A stretch of DNA of 64,000 nt, taken from positions 6,578,613 through 6,642,612 of the forward strand of contig OX442437.1 in the NCBI GenBank assembly GCA_949361645.1, read 5' to 3'. The first letter of the stretch is position 1. The number at the start of each line of letters is the position of its first letter. Both the position numbers and the translations under genes were made by a program. The notes under the pieces are model-generated. The model worked only from the letters and a program-made list of their open reading frames with translations. It had not been told where the DNA came from and did no database searches. Positions 42,223 through 55,400 of the stretch are shown here, piece after piece. This stretch comes from Spongilla lacustris. Lineage: Eukaryota > Porifera > Demospongiae > Spongillida > Spongillidae.

Positions 42223-42913
42223 AGAAAGCTCAATCTACGTGCATGCCATGCAGGTAGTGTGTAGGGATAGAGGGAAGGAATGTGCTCCTTTGTCCTCCTC
42301 GTCCTCAACTAGAATTAGATAAAATCTAATCTTGCATGCACTGATGTTCAGGGTTTTGACAGAGGAAAACTAGCTGCCTTCAATTAACAGTTGCAGCTGC
42401 ATATTCTTTCCTCTTTCCTCTGAAAAGAGGCACAGTGTGCATTTTCCATTTTATAGGAATGACTGCTGCTTTGTGGAACTGTAGGTTATATATGTATGTG
42501 TATTGTTGGTGTACCTTATGCATCTATGTATTTATATACAATAATTGCTCATGTATATGACTCATAATTGCTTGAATGGATGTATTAAATTATTTAAGAG
42601 AATGACAATGCATGACAAGACTTTTTATCGTGTAGTTGCTATGGTTGAAAAGTTCCATGACATCCTTGAACATATCCATTCAATGGAATGTGGTCATTGT
42701 TGGATACAAACCCCCCTGTTTTATGTGTATTTGTATGGGTGGGATGCTATGTATTGTAATTAGGCTGTATCACACAGTCATACAGCACTGTGCATATTAA
42801 TAGACTGACATCTAATTGATTTCATTTGTTTGTTTTTAGTGTACATCAAAACAGTTTGCATATAGCACATTGCTAGGGAGAACGTATCATTTCCTGTTAC
42901 AAGAGAGTCCTTC

Positions 42914-43438
42914 ATTCAAATACTTCATGCAGGAGGGAACCATTGGACCATGATTACAGTTCAGCACACCCAATCCCTTTCTGTTAATGTGTTTGACAGC
43001 AAATTCTCCATAATACCTATGAATGTAAAGATACAAATCGCTGCTTTGTTGTGCTGTAGCAGCTCATGGCCATGGATCACAGCAAGATTTCATAAAATTG
43101 TAAGTCTGATTGGATCATCAGGCTGTGGAGTATTTGCAATAGGATTTATAATGCTATTGATTTGGCATTTGGATTAAACCCAGCAAGTCATCACTATGAG
43201 CAGGATAGGTTACGACCACATTTCATAGAATGTTTGAAAAGTGAACCAATGGCACCTTTCCCTTTTAAAAAACATCCAACCAGCTGGAAAGCCTAAGACA
43301 GAGTATTTGTATATGCATGGTGGTGAGGAACGGATGGCTCAGTGTAGTGAGAACATTCCCCAAGCAGTATTTAAGATAATAGTAATGACCGGAAATGTAA
43401 AGTGTGCACAGCTGGGGAGAAACAGTCTGCTTAGTTGA
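42914..43438 (+). pseudogene. Ulp1/C48-type peptidase-like domain plus PHD-like remnant
   Basis: A frame reads LHAGGNHWT (His region), VFDSKFSIIP (Asp region) and LIGSSGCGVFAIGF (Cys region). This is the His-Asp-Cys order of C48 cysteine-peptidase-like domains carried by many invertebrate transposons. The usual SSDCG is SSGCG here. Past a stop at 43177, a shifted frame continues RLRPHFIECLKSEPMAPFPF, then EERMAQCSENIP, a collapsed PHD-finger-like piece. Frames are broken, so it is a relic. Confidence 0.65.
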
Positions 43439-44652
43439 TAAGCACCCTTTAATACACAATTTGTCATGTAAAAAATGTCATGGTAACCGTTGCGCGTTAT
43501 GATTAATTGCGCAAAAGATTGGATTTACCGTATTTGATACAAGTGAATGTGTGCATGTATTGCACTGTGTGATGCATGGATCTAAAGTAATATCTGGGCG
43601 TAATGCATATGGGCACACTTTTTCTTAGGACCTCATACGCACATCCTAGAGCGATGCACTTATTAGAAGGTTTAATTCACTAGGTTGCAGAAGTTCACAC
43701 ATTGCGCAACGTAATTTTTGTGCGCAATTTATAAATGGACCGTGCATAGTACGATTGACAGTTTGCGCAACAATTTATAAATTGTTGCGCACTACGTGGA
43801 TTCACATAATGCGCAGCGCAATTTATAAATTGCGCAAATTCACAATTTGCGCCTAACAATACTAGTAGTATAGTGCCTAGGTGCTGGAAGTTTGTATTCC
43901 TACGGTTCAGGCAGACTAAACACACACCAACTGCACAATTGAAGCGATGCACCTTCTGGTGTAATTATTGTTCATCAAAAGCCAACGGTAGAACGGCGTA
44001 ACATAACGACTCGCCGTAGCCCGTGACAAATGCATTGCGCCCGCTCAAAACTTGTACTACGCTTCTTAGCTGCCCTTGTTTGAACGTCGACTGCCCCAAA
44101 CGTATGCACGCGGATTCGATTGCTCTGCTAATTGATCGCAAGATTATAACAGAGGTATGCAATTACCGCATACCTCGAATCTGATTGGTTCCCCAACATT
44201 CTGGGGAAGCTGGACAGAAATGAGTACATGTACAGGACTTTACCAGACCCACTTTTCACGTAGCTGTGATGTAATCCATCCGCAGCTGTGAGAATATGGG
44301 TCTGGGTACGAGACTACATTCCCCCTCTGAATGGCCTGTGAAAACCTTTGCAGGAGGTATGCCAAAGGCTGTTGTCCCCAGTGGTGTTCACAATGCGGTG
44401 ACCCAAGTCCGTCAAGAGCGAGGGCCGCAGACTCCAGTAGATTCAAAGGCAACAGGTGTGAAAGAATGGTACGCATGGGAGGTGATGTAATTAAGTTGCA
44501 TTCTAGCAAATACAAACAACATGAAAATAACACGTGCATGCACCTTGACCCTGAGGTACACGCATAATTTGGTGCCATATCATAGAAGGTCAGCATCTCC
44601 TTATAAGGTAAATCTCCTTATAAGTCTTCATAAGATAAACATTTTCCATTAC

Positions 44653-44960
44653 AGGGTCCGTTGCTTCGTCAAAGTGGGCAGGATTGTTGCCTCCAGCTCT
44701 CTGCTCCACAGCTTTGCTAAGCATGTTCCATGTGGGAGGACCGAACTTAGCAACATCGTAACGTTGCTGTAACCAAGCGTGCAGTGTATCCCTGAGGCAC
44801 TCTGTGATGTTGTCAGGATGCCTGGAGCCAATGGTGTCCAGGTCAGCTGCTCTTAGCCTCAGAGCCTGTCCCAATGGCTTCCAAGTGGTAGCCCATATCC
44901 ATAACCTTCTCCAACACATCAACGAGGTCATCTTCCCCCGAAAGACCGTAAGGTTATAGC
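44653..44960 (-). pseudogene. Death-domain exon with a 1-base frameshift
   Basis: The main frame reads WKPLGQALRLRAADLDTIGS, then CLRDTLHAWLQQ, then GPPTWNMLSKAVEQ, a full death-domain helix pattern (W..LG..L.L...LD.I, CL..ML..WL, PTW..L..AL) like the many death-domain proteins of sponges. The first helix, DDLVDVLEKVMDMGY, is in another frame; deleting one base at about 44884 would join them. The exon ends at a GT donor (44652). Other exons of the gene were not found. Either a sequencing error or a dead gene. Confidence 0.65.
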
Positions 44961-45169
44961 ATCCATGGTATCCATGGTTACTGCGCTTATGGACATCTAA
45001 AGAAAGAATAATTATGTCATCAGGGAGGGATGCAACGTGTATGTATCCAATGCACATATGCACAGACATTGCAAAACTCCACCCACCTCTGCCATTGGGT
45101 AGAGGAGGATCAGTGTGTGAACGTGAAGGTAGAGCATAGGCATCTAGGTGTGTGAAGGGTCCACACATA

Positions 45170-47600
45170 GCGCTGATTAAGGATCAGGTTAGGCTATTCA
45201 ATCAGAAGGGGATACGTGTACACGGCGTACGTACGTACGTTAGGCGGCAACTTAGGCATAGGAAGTGATCACGATGGCAAAAACGTTGAAGAAGTTGTGC
45301 AAGCTAGGAGCTGAGAGTATCGAGTGGACTCAGCCGCATATTTAGACCTTGAAATGCTTTTGTCCCCAATGTTAAATGCTTTTGTCCTCCAGACTGGATA
45401 ACTTGTTTAGAGGGGAGGGTTGCAGGCAGGCTTTAGCTTGACCTGCTAACCTTAGACACAGCCCCCTTTCAACCATGTATCTTTAGAAGATGGCGGACCT
45501 CATAAAAAACTCTGCAACATTCAATACATGGGTCTGGGAACGAGACTAGTGGTGGTGGGGCGGGGCGGGGGGGGGGGGGGGGTTTGCCATGCAGGCCCTA
45601 CACTGTAGCCAAGGCCCGTAGCCATGAAGTCTTGGGGTAGGGGGGGGGGCTTGCGATTGGCAAAATAGTACCAGAGAGGGCCGCTAGGCCTGAATCCCGC
45701 CTGATGCAACAGTACGATAGGTGGAGAGGGCGGAACTCAAGCCACATGATCATATAGTGCTAAAATTGAGCAAGAGTAATCAAATCGCTTCATATTCGGT
45801 TTGCAAGTAGAAAGGTCCTTTCACAGTCACCGTACGGAGATACATGGATGTTTTCCCGCTTGATTCGCGCCAATGATATAATTGCCTGATCCCTTTTTTT
45901 AAAATGATTATGTAATCACGTGACCGTGGACGAACGTCACGAGGTATTATTAGAGTGAGGAACGTGTGCGATTTATACATGGTAGTTTATATCCGAAGTA
46001 ATCCGCATCTTGAAGACATCTCTGAGATACAGAACGGCTGCCATTGAACTTCTCACATGATCCTTCGAGATGGGAACTAGCTTCGAAGCCGAATGTAAAA
46101 CCGATGGTACGTAGATTTTATTGTCGCACGAGTTGAAGGTCATTTTATATTATGGATCGATTAGCAGACGTTACTAGTAGAGTACTATGGCCTAGGAAGT
46201 AACGCAAAATGGAGTATGAGGCGGCCACATTGAAGGCTTAGGCCAACAGACCGCTTACGAAGGCGGAGGAGACGCGCGCACTATCACGCTACGCTGACAT
46301 GGATTAATTGGACAAGGTTTTGGATGTCGAGACCGTGACGCTTGTTGAAGAAGGTATCTCTCAGGTTGACCTGTTAAAAAAAAAAGAATTCATTTTACCA
46401 TGAACGTGATCGAAACGGCATCTGGACTGCAGCTGGGATTGTGCCTGCGTCGACTCACCGCCGAGATTACCGAACGGTCCTAATCACGCCATTTCGCGGT
46501 AAGCTAACCGAATGGACGCCATTTTGTGGATACTTTTACGTGTGACTCCATGATTTAGAAACTGGGAACGAGGTGCATAATCTCCATTCAATGGCGGATG
46601 GGTATTACAATCAAGCCATTTAGCGGTAAGCGAATGGAATGGACGCGTTTTGGGGATTCCATTTACATGATGAGGTGCTCCACACCCAGTGGTGGGGGAA
46701 TGATTCAGTGACAGGGAATTATCATGTTCCAAGCATTTTAGACTGGAAAATACGAATGCCTGAAACATAATAATACCTCCATTAAATTATTTCCACCAGT
46801 GGATGTAGCTTACATTGGAATGCACCTCGTTCCCAGTGCATGTGTATTATAGCTATAACTTCAGAGGTATTGTCAGACCACCTGTGTGGTTTGATTGGAC
46901 ATCACCTGGCATATGTATTGATATCGAATGGTGGAGAATCATGCATGTAGGTTGTGATAAGTACATGTATCTGATTTTTGTAAATGTAAGTTAAAGACCG
47001 CTTGTAACTGCAGTGATAGTATGATCAACAACATTTATGGTATCAGCATGTGTTGTACAAAAAAACTCGCATGTAACATACATATGTGCATAGTATGCAT
47101 TTAAATTATGTATGCGTTTGATGTACGTATGCACGTAAATCGCGTGTACTATTTGCAATGCGTACTCGCAAGTTGTTCATCACGTTTACCCTACACGACC
47201 ATGTTTACCCTACATGATCACGTTTACCCTACACGATCACGTGCAGAACACATAGAAGTACCAGAGTACCACCTATATGCACGCATGCAAAGCACAAGTA
47301 GGTACCCACAAAAGTGCTGTTTTGTTCAAACGTTAGTAGTTGTGGGTCATGACAAACTAAGGAATGCTGAACTGTTACTCTACTACTTGTTGAAACACTC
47401 TCATCTCATTGTTGCTTCTGTCGAAAAAAAGTCAGCAGTTAGCTGTGTCAACTCTTTGGTGAGAACACGAGCAGCCTCAAGATCAAGGCTCCAGCTTGTA
47501 AGCAACCAGCACACTTAGAACATATTCTAGCGAAACTGACTGCACAAGCTACCATTTAAATCCAGATTGTCCTTCAAGGGCCGTAAAGGTCAAAATTGTG
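45170..47600. other. Mostly unassigned sequence
   Basis: No convincing gene. It contains G runs near 45571 and 45641, and an ATG followed by MGTSFEAECKTD and a donor at 46069-46107 (possible lone first exon, weak). It also holds an inverted-repeat element at 46561-46837 and three copies of CACGTTTACCCTACACGA near 47180-47245. Confidence 0.4.
46561..46837. mobile_element. 277-bp sequence bounded by 17-bp inverted repeats
   Basis: ACTGGGAACGAGGTGCA at 46561-46577 and its exact complement at 46821-46837. Inside, two copies of a GGTAAGC-GAATGGA-GGACGC-like phrase flank the left arm. No clear target duplication. Putative MITE. Confidence 0.5.
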
Positions 47601-47949
47601 CTAAACATGGGCAGTCAGAGATCTTGTATCACGGACATCATTGTATTACTGTCCACATTCTTTATCTTCTCCTAGTACTTTGTGTAGTACTTGAATTGGT
47701 ACCTCTGCATAGTCAGCAATTGTAGCTTCTCATTTGACAGCACGTCATTGTGCAATCTCCTTTCTCAATACCCCACATCTGCTCTCCTGTCATTTTTTTA
47801 TGTTTCCCATTAGAGAAAATCCTTGTTCACATTCTGCTCTGTGAATTGGTATGGCAAGAATCAATTTTAAACTAATTGTAGTATCTGCCTAAACATTTCT
47901 TTGACACAATCCTCCTTGAGTAATCCATAGCTCATCACATCTAATAGTC

Positions 47950-48242
47950 TTACTTCCATATGTTCTTCTGACAACTTTTTAAAATTCTGTCCATTGCAAC
48001 AGAGTCTCCTGCGGGCTGCCTCCTTATGATTTGTAGTTCTGGTATATATTCTTTATTTGCTGCTCTCCATAACTTCCAAGTTCCATTTGGCCAGTTTGTG
48101 TACTCCAGTACATGTGTTGCACTAAGGACTGAAAACAATTCTCATTATTTAGAGTGGAGGTGTATAATCTATTTCTTAGATCAGTTTTTATTAGGTTCAT
48201 AAATGAAAAGCATCTTTCATACTCTGTGTCGTGCCTCCTCAA
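47950..48242 (-). pseudogene. hAT transposase C-terminal (dimerisation) remnant
   Basis: Minus-strand frame reads DTEYERCFSFMNLIKTDLRN followed by RLYTSTLNN, the typical ERxFSxxNxIKTxLRNRL signature near the end of hAT transposases. A downstream frame has TWKLWRAANKEY. The catalytic part was not found next to it. Truncated and frameshifted. Confidence 0.75.
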
Positions 48243-48397
48243 CCGGGCCTGAAGCTTATGATGGACAGAAAACTCTCTTAAATGGACCAGTTGTGCGTAA
48301 GCAATGGAATGTTGATTATGCTAAAGAACGTCGAAAATTAAACGTGACTTCACATCCGGACTGCTTACCTGCATGGCTACGGTTTTGTTATTCTGTG

Positions 48398-48612
48398 TGC
48401 CTCTGCCTTGGCGTACCTTATGTATGCCTCTGCCTTGGCGTATGTTATGTGTGCCTCTGCCTTGGTGTACCTTATGTGTGCCTCTGCCTTGGCGTACCTT
48501 ATGTATGCAAAAAATGAAGACACTGAAGTCGACCTATTACCCTCTGCCTTGGCGTACCTTATGTATGCAAAAAAAGAAGACACTGAAGTCGACCTATTAC
48601 CTTGAACACTAT
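48398..48612. repeat. Minisatellite CCTCTGCCTTGGCGTACCTT
   Basis: Six copies of a 29-bp-type unit (TGTGCCTCTGCCTTGGCGTA followed by CCTTATGTA). The last two are embedded in a longer 60-bp duplication containing GAAGACACTGAAGTCGACCT. Confidence 0.9.
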
Positions 48613-49400
48613 CTTCTGATGTAAGGTTCTCGAATTTATACGTACGGCTGTTAGAATGGCCTGTCCTGAACCTTACAAATGGTAGTTATGTCTGCTCGTA
48701 GAGGGAGATCGAAACCTAATAAAATAAGCTGCAGTCAAGAATGTTGGTGGCATCAGCAAAGTCACTGAGCAACTGTTAGGCCTGCTAGATCTTCTTTAGC
48801 AACTTGTACTGCTAATCAGAGATAATATATCTTATAGCTAGAGTTGGAGGTGTCACTGAACTGCTGCTCGATGGAGATGCTGGTGCTGGATAAACTGTAC
48901 ATAGAAGTGCCTACATCATTTAAAATAGCCACATCAAAAAAACTTGTCGTTTAATTTGCCCTTTGGAGCTCGGCCGTGGGATCCTTTTGTTATTGGTGTG
49001 TTAGGCAAAGCCTAAACACAGGGTTACGTAGTTAGGGGCCACTTTTCTTGCCGCTATTGGGAAATGGCCTCGAAAAAACACGATTGTGAGCGAAGACAGA
49101 TGGTTCGCATGCTTTATCACAAGAAAACCTACGAACAAAGGTACTGAGGTTCTTGTACTGTTGTTCCCACACACTAAGGCACCGTGTACCAGACATAGCT
49201 GCTTAAATAAAGTATTTAATTTGCCCACGGATCATGAGGGATGGCATTATCCAGGCAGCTCCGTTCACTCACAATACAAAACCATAGTCGCTAGAGCCGT
49301 TTGGATGTGACGTCGATATCATTAACGGGTAATTAAATTCTTCATCTCATACGCGCAACTGGTCCATTCACACCTGTCATTGGCAATATTTGTGGCCAAC
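48613..49400. other. No gene recognised
   Basis: Short random frames only. It lies between the hAT remnant and the minus-strand coiled-coil gene copies. Confidence 0.5.
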
Positions 49401-49425
49401 ACGACAGACCCTCGATCCTGCTTAC

Positions 49426-52400
49426 CAGCGTGGCCTCCAATGTTTTAGTTATTAACTTGTCCTCCATGCCGAGCTCTCTATAAGCGCAGTCCCTATCCTG
49501 TTGAAGGTATGCAATACATAACCACTCCCTGCAAGCCACATCACTCCCTGATAGCCACACCCACTCCCTGCAAGCCATACCTATGCACGAAACATATGGA
49601 AATACCTGTTCCACTAGTTGGATCTCCTCCCTGAGGTGGAACAGCTCCTGGATCCTTCGATCCTTCTCCTGGCACAGCTTCTCCAGGCGTGTTGCTGCAT
49701 GATGGGCTCTATGAGAGAATGGGGTTCACTTCAAAATACCCTCACCATACACACGTAGTATCAGATACCCTCTGCCCACCATTCAACCTTCAATACTACA
49801 CCTAGTATTTTTATAGTCTGTATTGGACGAAGACAGGTTTTCAAATAAACTCTCCACATTGAAATTAGACCACATCCATAACTTTAGTATTTCTACACAT
49901 TTACTGCCATAGCTTTCTTGTACTACCCCCCCCCCCCAGACTTCCTGGTACATGTACACACATACCTTGGTGGAGGAGGAGGAGGGTGGAAGGAGGCGGA
50001 GGACGGAGAGGAGCTTTGTGATTTGGATTTTTGAGGCAGGAGATCTCATCCTTCGTCAGAACTGCATACAGATATGGAGCAATATGGGTAGTAATGATGG
50101 GCATGTCTACTCACGCAGGAGCTCGTTCTCCATTTTTAATTCCTCCTCCCCATCGTTAAACCTTTCCACCAAACTCTGCCTCAATTCGTGGTACTTCGTC
50201 TGCCAGTGCAGCTCACCGATCTCAACAGCCTGCAGCACAGATGTGGACAAAGCACTAATCATTACATGTATCGTTACCGACACTCGGGAATACTTTTAAT
50301 GGTTTATTCCCCAGGGGTGGGGGGGGGGGGGGGGGCCAGGGTAATGGTAATGGTATGTGCACACATGGTGCACATACCATTTACACAGACACCCACTTGC
50401 CCATACATGCACACCCACTCACCTTGATCTTGGAGGGTATCCTTCGAGGCCTGGGCATCCCTCTCCCTCTGCTCCTGCAGCCAAGCTCTCGCCTGGTCCT
50501 AAAATGTTTGGGGTCGCACATAATCTCCATAAGAGGCCACACCCCATACACTTGCTTTGCACATTAGCAGCTCTTGCTGGTGCTGCTCCTGTGTGTGTGT
50601 GTGGGGGGGGGGGGGGGGTTATGTAGGTAAGTGTAGTGTGCACATGTGAGGTCACACCTTCATCTGCTCGATTTTTTCTTGAAGGGCTTCGCACTGCTGT
50701 ATGGCCTACATGTAACCATGGTGATCAATGCATCCATGGTACAAGTACATACAAAGTTCAATTCCAGGCATGGGGAGGAGGTGTGATGTGACCACACCCA
50801 TGAACAGGATGTCATAACACACGCCATCTCAATGCCTACCACAATGCTTACCACTTCCAGCTCTCCTGCCTCTTCAAATTCCTGGGCAAGATTCCTTCTG
50901 ATCGAGGCTCCCTCCTGCAGTGCATGTTCAAATATCAAATAATACTGCATAACATGCCTCCTCCCCTCCCCCAACGCTGCACCTCCCATACCAACCCCCC
51001 TTTGATGCTTGAGCTCCACCCCACCATTTATCATATTCTTTGCATCAGGCCTGCCCCACCCCAAGACTTCCTGGTACATGTTCACACCCACCTTGGGAGG
51101 AGGTGGAGGTGCAGGGAAGGAGGTGGAGGAGGAGGAGGAGGAGGTGGAGGGGCAGGGATGTGCCTGCTTGTTGAAGAGGGACTGGGTACTCTCCAGGCGG
51201 CTGATATCAGCATCCCCAGTGCCCTACATGGTAAGGAATACAGTTCAGTACACACCTGTGAGCGCCCATACATGCACACCCACTCACCTTGATCTTGGAG
51301 GGTATCCTTCGAGGCCTGGGCATCCCTCTCCCTCTGCTCCTGCAGCCAAGCTCTCGCCTGGTCCTAAAATGTTTGGGGTCGCACATAATCTCCATAAGAG
51401 GCCACACCCCATACACTTGCTTTGCACATTAGCAGCTCTTGCTGGTGCTGCTCCTGTGTGTGTGTGTGTGTGTGGGGGGGGGGGGGGGGTTATGTAGGTA
51501 AGTGTAGTGTGCACATGTGAGGTCACACCTTCATCTGCTCGATTTTTTCTTGAAGGGCTTCGCACTGCTGTATGGCCTACATGTAACCATGGTGATCAAT
51601 GCATCCATGGTACAAGTACATACAAAGTTCAATTCCAGGCATGGGGAGGAGGTGTGATGTGACCACACCCATGAACAGGATGTCATAACACACGCCATCT
51701 CAATGCCTACCACAATGCTTACCACTTCCAGCTCTCCTGCCTCTTCAAATTCCTGGGCAAGATTCCTTCTGATCGAGGCTCCCTCCTGCAGTGCATGTTC
51801 AAATATCAAATAATACTGCATAACATGCCTCCTCCCCTCCCCCAACGCTGCACCTCCCATACCAACCCCCCTTTGATGCTTGAGCTCCACCCCACCATTT
51901 ATCATATTCTTTGCATCAGGCCTGCCCCACCCCAAGACTTCCTGGTACATGTTCACACCCACCTTGGGAGGAGGTGGAGGTGCAGGGAAGGAGGTGGAGG
52001 AGGAGGAGGAGGAGGTGGAGGGGCAGGGATGTGCCTGCTTGTTGAAGAGGGACTGGGTACTCTCCAGGCGGCTGATATCAGCATCCCCAGTGCCCTACAT
52101 GGTAAGGAATACAGTTCAGTACACACCTGTGAGCATTGCGAACATTGAACCACCAGTGGTACCCTATTACAGACACCTAGGTTACTAGCATGGTGAACAT
52201 TGAACCACCAGTGGTACCCTATTACAGACACCTAGGTTACTAGCATGGTGAACATTGAACCACCAGTGGTACCCTATTACAGACACCTAGGTTACTCCAT
52301 TGTTCAGCACTGCCCCCCCAACGGCACCAGTAGCCTCGTGCTAGGTCTCCACACAACCACATAGGTATTCAGCAAACTTGCACTGTCTTTTGTACAGAAT

Positions 52401-55400
52401 CTCTCATTACATTCAGCTTCTATGTTTGTTACATATTGCATATAATGTGATTTGAAAAATGCCTAAGCTTTGTGACACATTTTTAAGGTTCACATCCATG
52501 AAGCTTGCAACTCCTCTTCGAGCAGCTGTATTGAGTAGGGATGATAGCATACTTTTGTCATCTGACATATTTAGTGATTTCAAATCTTGTAATGACACAT
52601 GCATAGTCCTTTCAGCTGCATTTCAACGACATCTTTTTGCCAAGCAAGTGACAGCCTAGAAATGGGTGTAAGTAAGTCCCGAAAAAATAAAAGATGAATA
52701 TGATGTCCCCATATGCATACCGTTGAACTTCTGTTTGCAAAGCAGCGCACTGCTGCTCCAGCCTAGCGATGTAGTTGTTGAGGCGGGAGGAGATCTCATC
52801 CTTCGTCAGAACTGCATACAGATATGGAGCAATATGGGTAGTAATGATGGGCGTGTCTACTCACGCAGGAGCTCGTTCTCCCTTTTGAATTCCTCCTCCC
52901 CATCCTCCAACCTTTTCACCAAACTAAGCTCCAATGTGTGGTACTTCTTCAGCCACTGCAGCTCACAGATCTCAACAGCCTGCAGCACAGATGTGGACAA
53001 AGCACTAATCACCACATGTATCGTTACCGACACTCGGGAATACCTTTAATGGTTTATTCAACCCACATATTAGGTGTACAGCTTTAATACTAAGATCAAC
53101 TCGTACACCATGGTGGTATTATATCCTTTTCTTGCACCCTATTTTTTTCTACGTTAACGTGCTACGTTATTAGGTTGAAGTGGTCCATAATACTCTTGGC
53201 ACTGATGCTGCAATTATTATTTTCCACCCTGCGTGCCGTGTATGCAGGCCTTGCTTAAGAAGAGTGGTTTAGTAGATATGTTACTTGATGTGTACCAAAA
53301 CATAAGTAGTTGTATCCCTTCAACTACACTGCACGTACCATCCAGGTATGAGAAAAGGGAAGAGGAGAGTTTGCTTTTGAACTTGTTAACTCATCATGGA
53401 GGTCTTCATTGATAATCACAAAATCACCTCCACACACTTCCCTTATAGGTGATTCTCCAAAATATGTTTGGTAATCTATCCAAAGAGACACAGTTATATC
53501 TTTACTCAGGGCAAATTCATCCTTCTGCAAATGCAATGTTTTTTCCTGTGCAAATAATGAATGTTCCATTAAAATTTATGTGAAATGAATAAGAACTTAC
53601 ATCTAATTCTTCATCATCTTCTTCAGCTTTGTAAATCAGCTCACATGCACCAGTTCTCCATAAACGCAACAGGTGTGGGGAATAAAGCTGTTCATCAAGT
53701 GCTTTGTGATTTAGTTCACTGCTTTTGTCTTCATTGCCTTTGTCCAAAACCTCATGTTGTGTGGACTTATGAGGGGATGCTGGTGGTGTGGACTGGTGAG
53801 GAGATGAAGGTGGACGTAGGTATAACTTGAGGTGAGCACCATTAGGCAAAGTTCATGACATCCTCTTAAAAACAGACTCAATGATGTAGCTAGCCATACC
53901 ACCATTTCGGACTGGGGAGGAGGCTAATGATACTTGGACGGCATGCAAAGCAGAAGAGATTTTCAGTAAAATTGCACCGCTTGTAATTATTAGGAGGGCA
54001 CCTGACCTGCTCATTACAGCCCCATAGATGGAGCATGTATATTTTACACCGTCATGTTGGTACAGGATGTGCCTCAACAGATTTTTATTATAGAATAAGA
54101 AGAACATTCATGAGAAAATAAGACACATGAGCTTATATATACATACACAGCTGGTGACAATGGCACTGTTGTACTGTTTTGTTGATAAACATATATACCC
54201 AAATGTACTACTATTAATGTAAAGTGGTGTGTTGTGCTTATTTCTAATACACAAATACATATACCGTAGAGGACCGCGATATATCCCCCCCCCTCCGCCC
54301 CCCACCTAAAAAAAACGGTCCGTGTTTAAACGAGCGTATCTTCGTACTCGTTAACGCTTCCGCGCACCTGTTTCTAAATTCCAGGAAGGAACTGGTACTC
54401 CAACAGGATTTAAAGAATAGCTCGTCACACCATCCACATGTGTACATATTCATGCACTGATGCACACATAGTCTAACAGTGAGAAGTAGGTGTGGGTATG
54501 GTGCAGTGGCTCACCTGACTACCATGCCTCCTCCTCATGTGGACGAGGAGGGCATCTGACCTGCTCATTAAAGCCCCACAGATGGAGCATGGGTGACTTG
54601 CACCATAATGAGCCTTAATGTGCCTTAGCCAATTACTATTTCGGGTAAATGTTGCTGGGCATAAATTGCAGTTGTGGATGGTCTGTTGTGGGATGAGAGA
54701 GTAGCACATGTGACTGGTGCAAGTAAATGAAGTTCATGAGTCCCCAGACCCTTATAGCCCACACCTTGGCTAACTATTACATAGCTGCTTAGTATTGCCC
54801 CACATATACGGCACGGATACTTTACACCGCGGTGTATGTGCTCTATGTGCCTCAGCAGGTTCTTGTTGGAAGAAAACGTCTCCGGGCAGAGTTTGCAGTT
54901 GTGGATGGTCTGTTGTGGGATGAGAGAGTAGGGCATGTGACTGGTGCAAGTAAATGAAGTTTATGAGTCCCCAGACCCTTATAGCCCACACCTTGGTATC
55001 TACCTTGGCTAACTATTACATAGCTAGGGCCAAAGCAGTTTTCCCCTTATGGTTATGGTTTAGCTAATGATATCCCTTCAGTATAGACACTCATTACATC
55101 TCTGTAGCAGTACACCTTTCACATGTATACCGCACACCCTTCCTCTCTTACTGGGAGGGCAGGTGGAGCTAGTGGTATTCCTCCTTCCTCCACATCCTGG
55201 ACATAACCTCCTCCCCCTTGTGTTGTGCTTATTTCTAATATATAATGCAACACCATCCACACGTGTACATATTTATGCACTGATGCACACAGTGAGAAGT
55301 AGGTGTGGGTATGGTGCAGTGGCTCACCTGACTACCATGGCACCTCCTCATGTGGACGAGGAGGGCATCTGACCTGCTTAGTATTGCCCCACATATACGG

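Larger units (their letters stand above)
41798..43858. mobile_element. 2.06-kb nested element, TGT...ACA ends, 4-bp target duplication; Ginger-like
   Basis: Begins TGTTAGGCGCAA and ends TTGCGCCTAACA, flanked by ATAC at 41794-41797 and 43859-43862. Subterminal repeats of GCGCAATTTATAAATTGCGC make long palindromic arms (41810-41900, 43690-43855). Ginger-type transposons have TGTNR termini and 4-bp duplications (established knowledge). The two internal coding remnants fit that kind of element (see next entries). No integrase domain is visible, so it cannot move by itself. Confidence 0.75.
41450..44316. mobile_element. 2.87-kb composite TIR element with near-9-bp duplication
   Basis: Left TIR TAGTCTCGTACCCAGACCC (about 71 bases continuing through CAGCTGCGGATGGATTACAT) and the matching inverted right TIR ending GGGTACGAGACTA. 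Flanks are CATTCCCCG (41441-41449) and CATTCCCCC (44317-44325), an 8/9 match. Much of the interior is a separate nested element (41798-43858). Without it this element is about 0.8 kb with no transposase frame, so it is non-autonomous. Confidence 0.87.

Noticed and set aside
44590..45168. One 192-residue protein including the death domain
   Set aside because: The part upstream of the Trp-Lys-Pro helix lacks domain character in this frame, whereas the expected first helix is in another frame; treated as a frameshifted exon instead.
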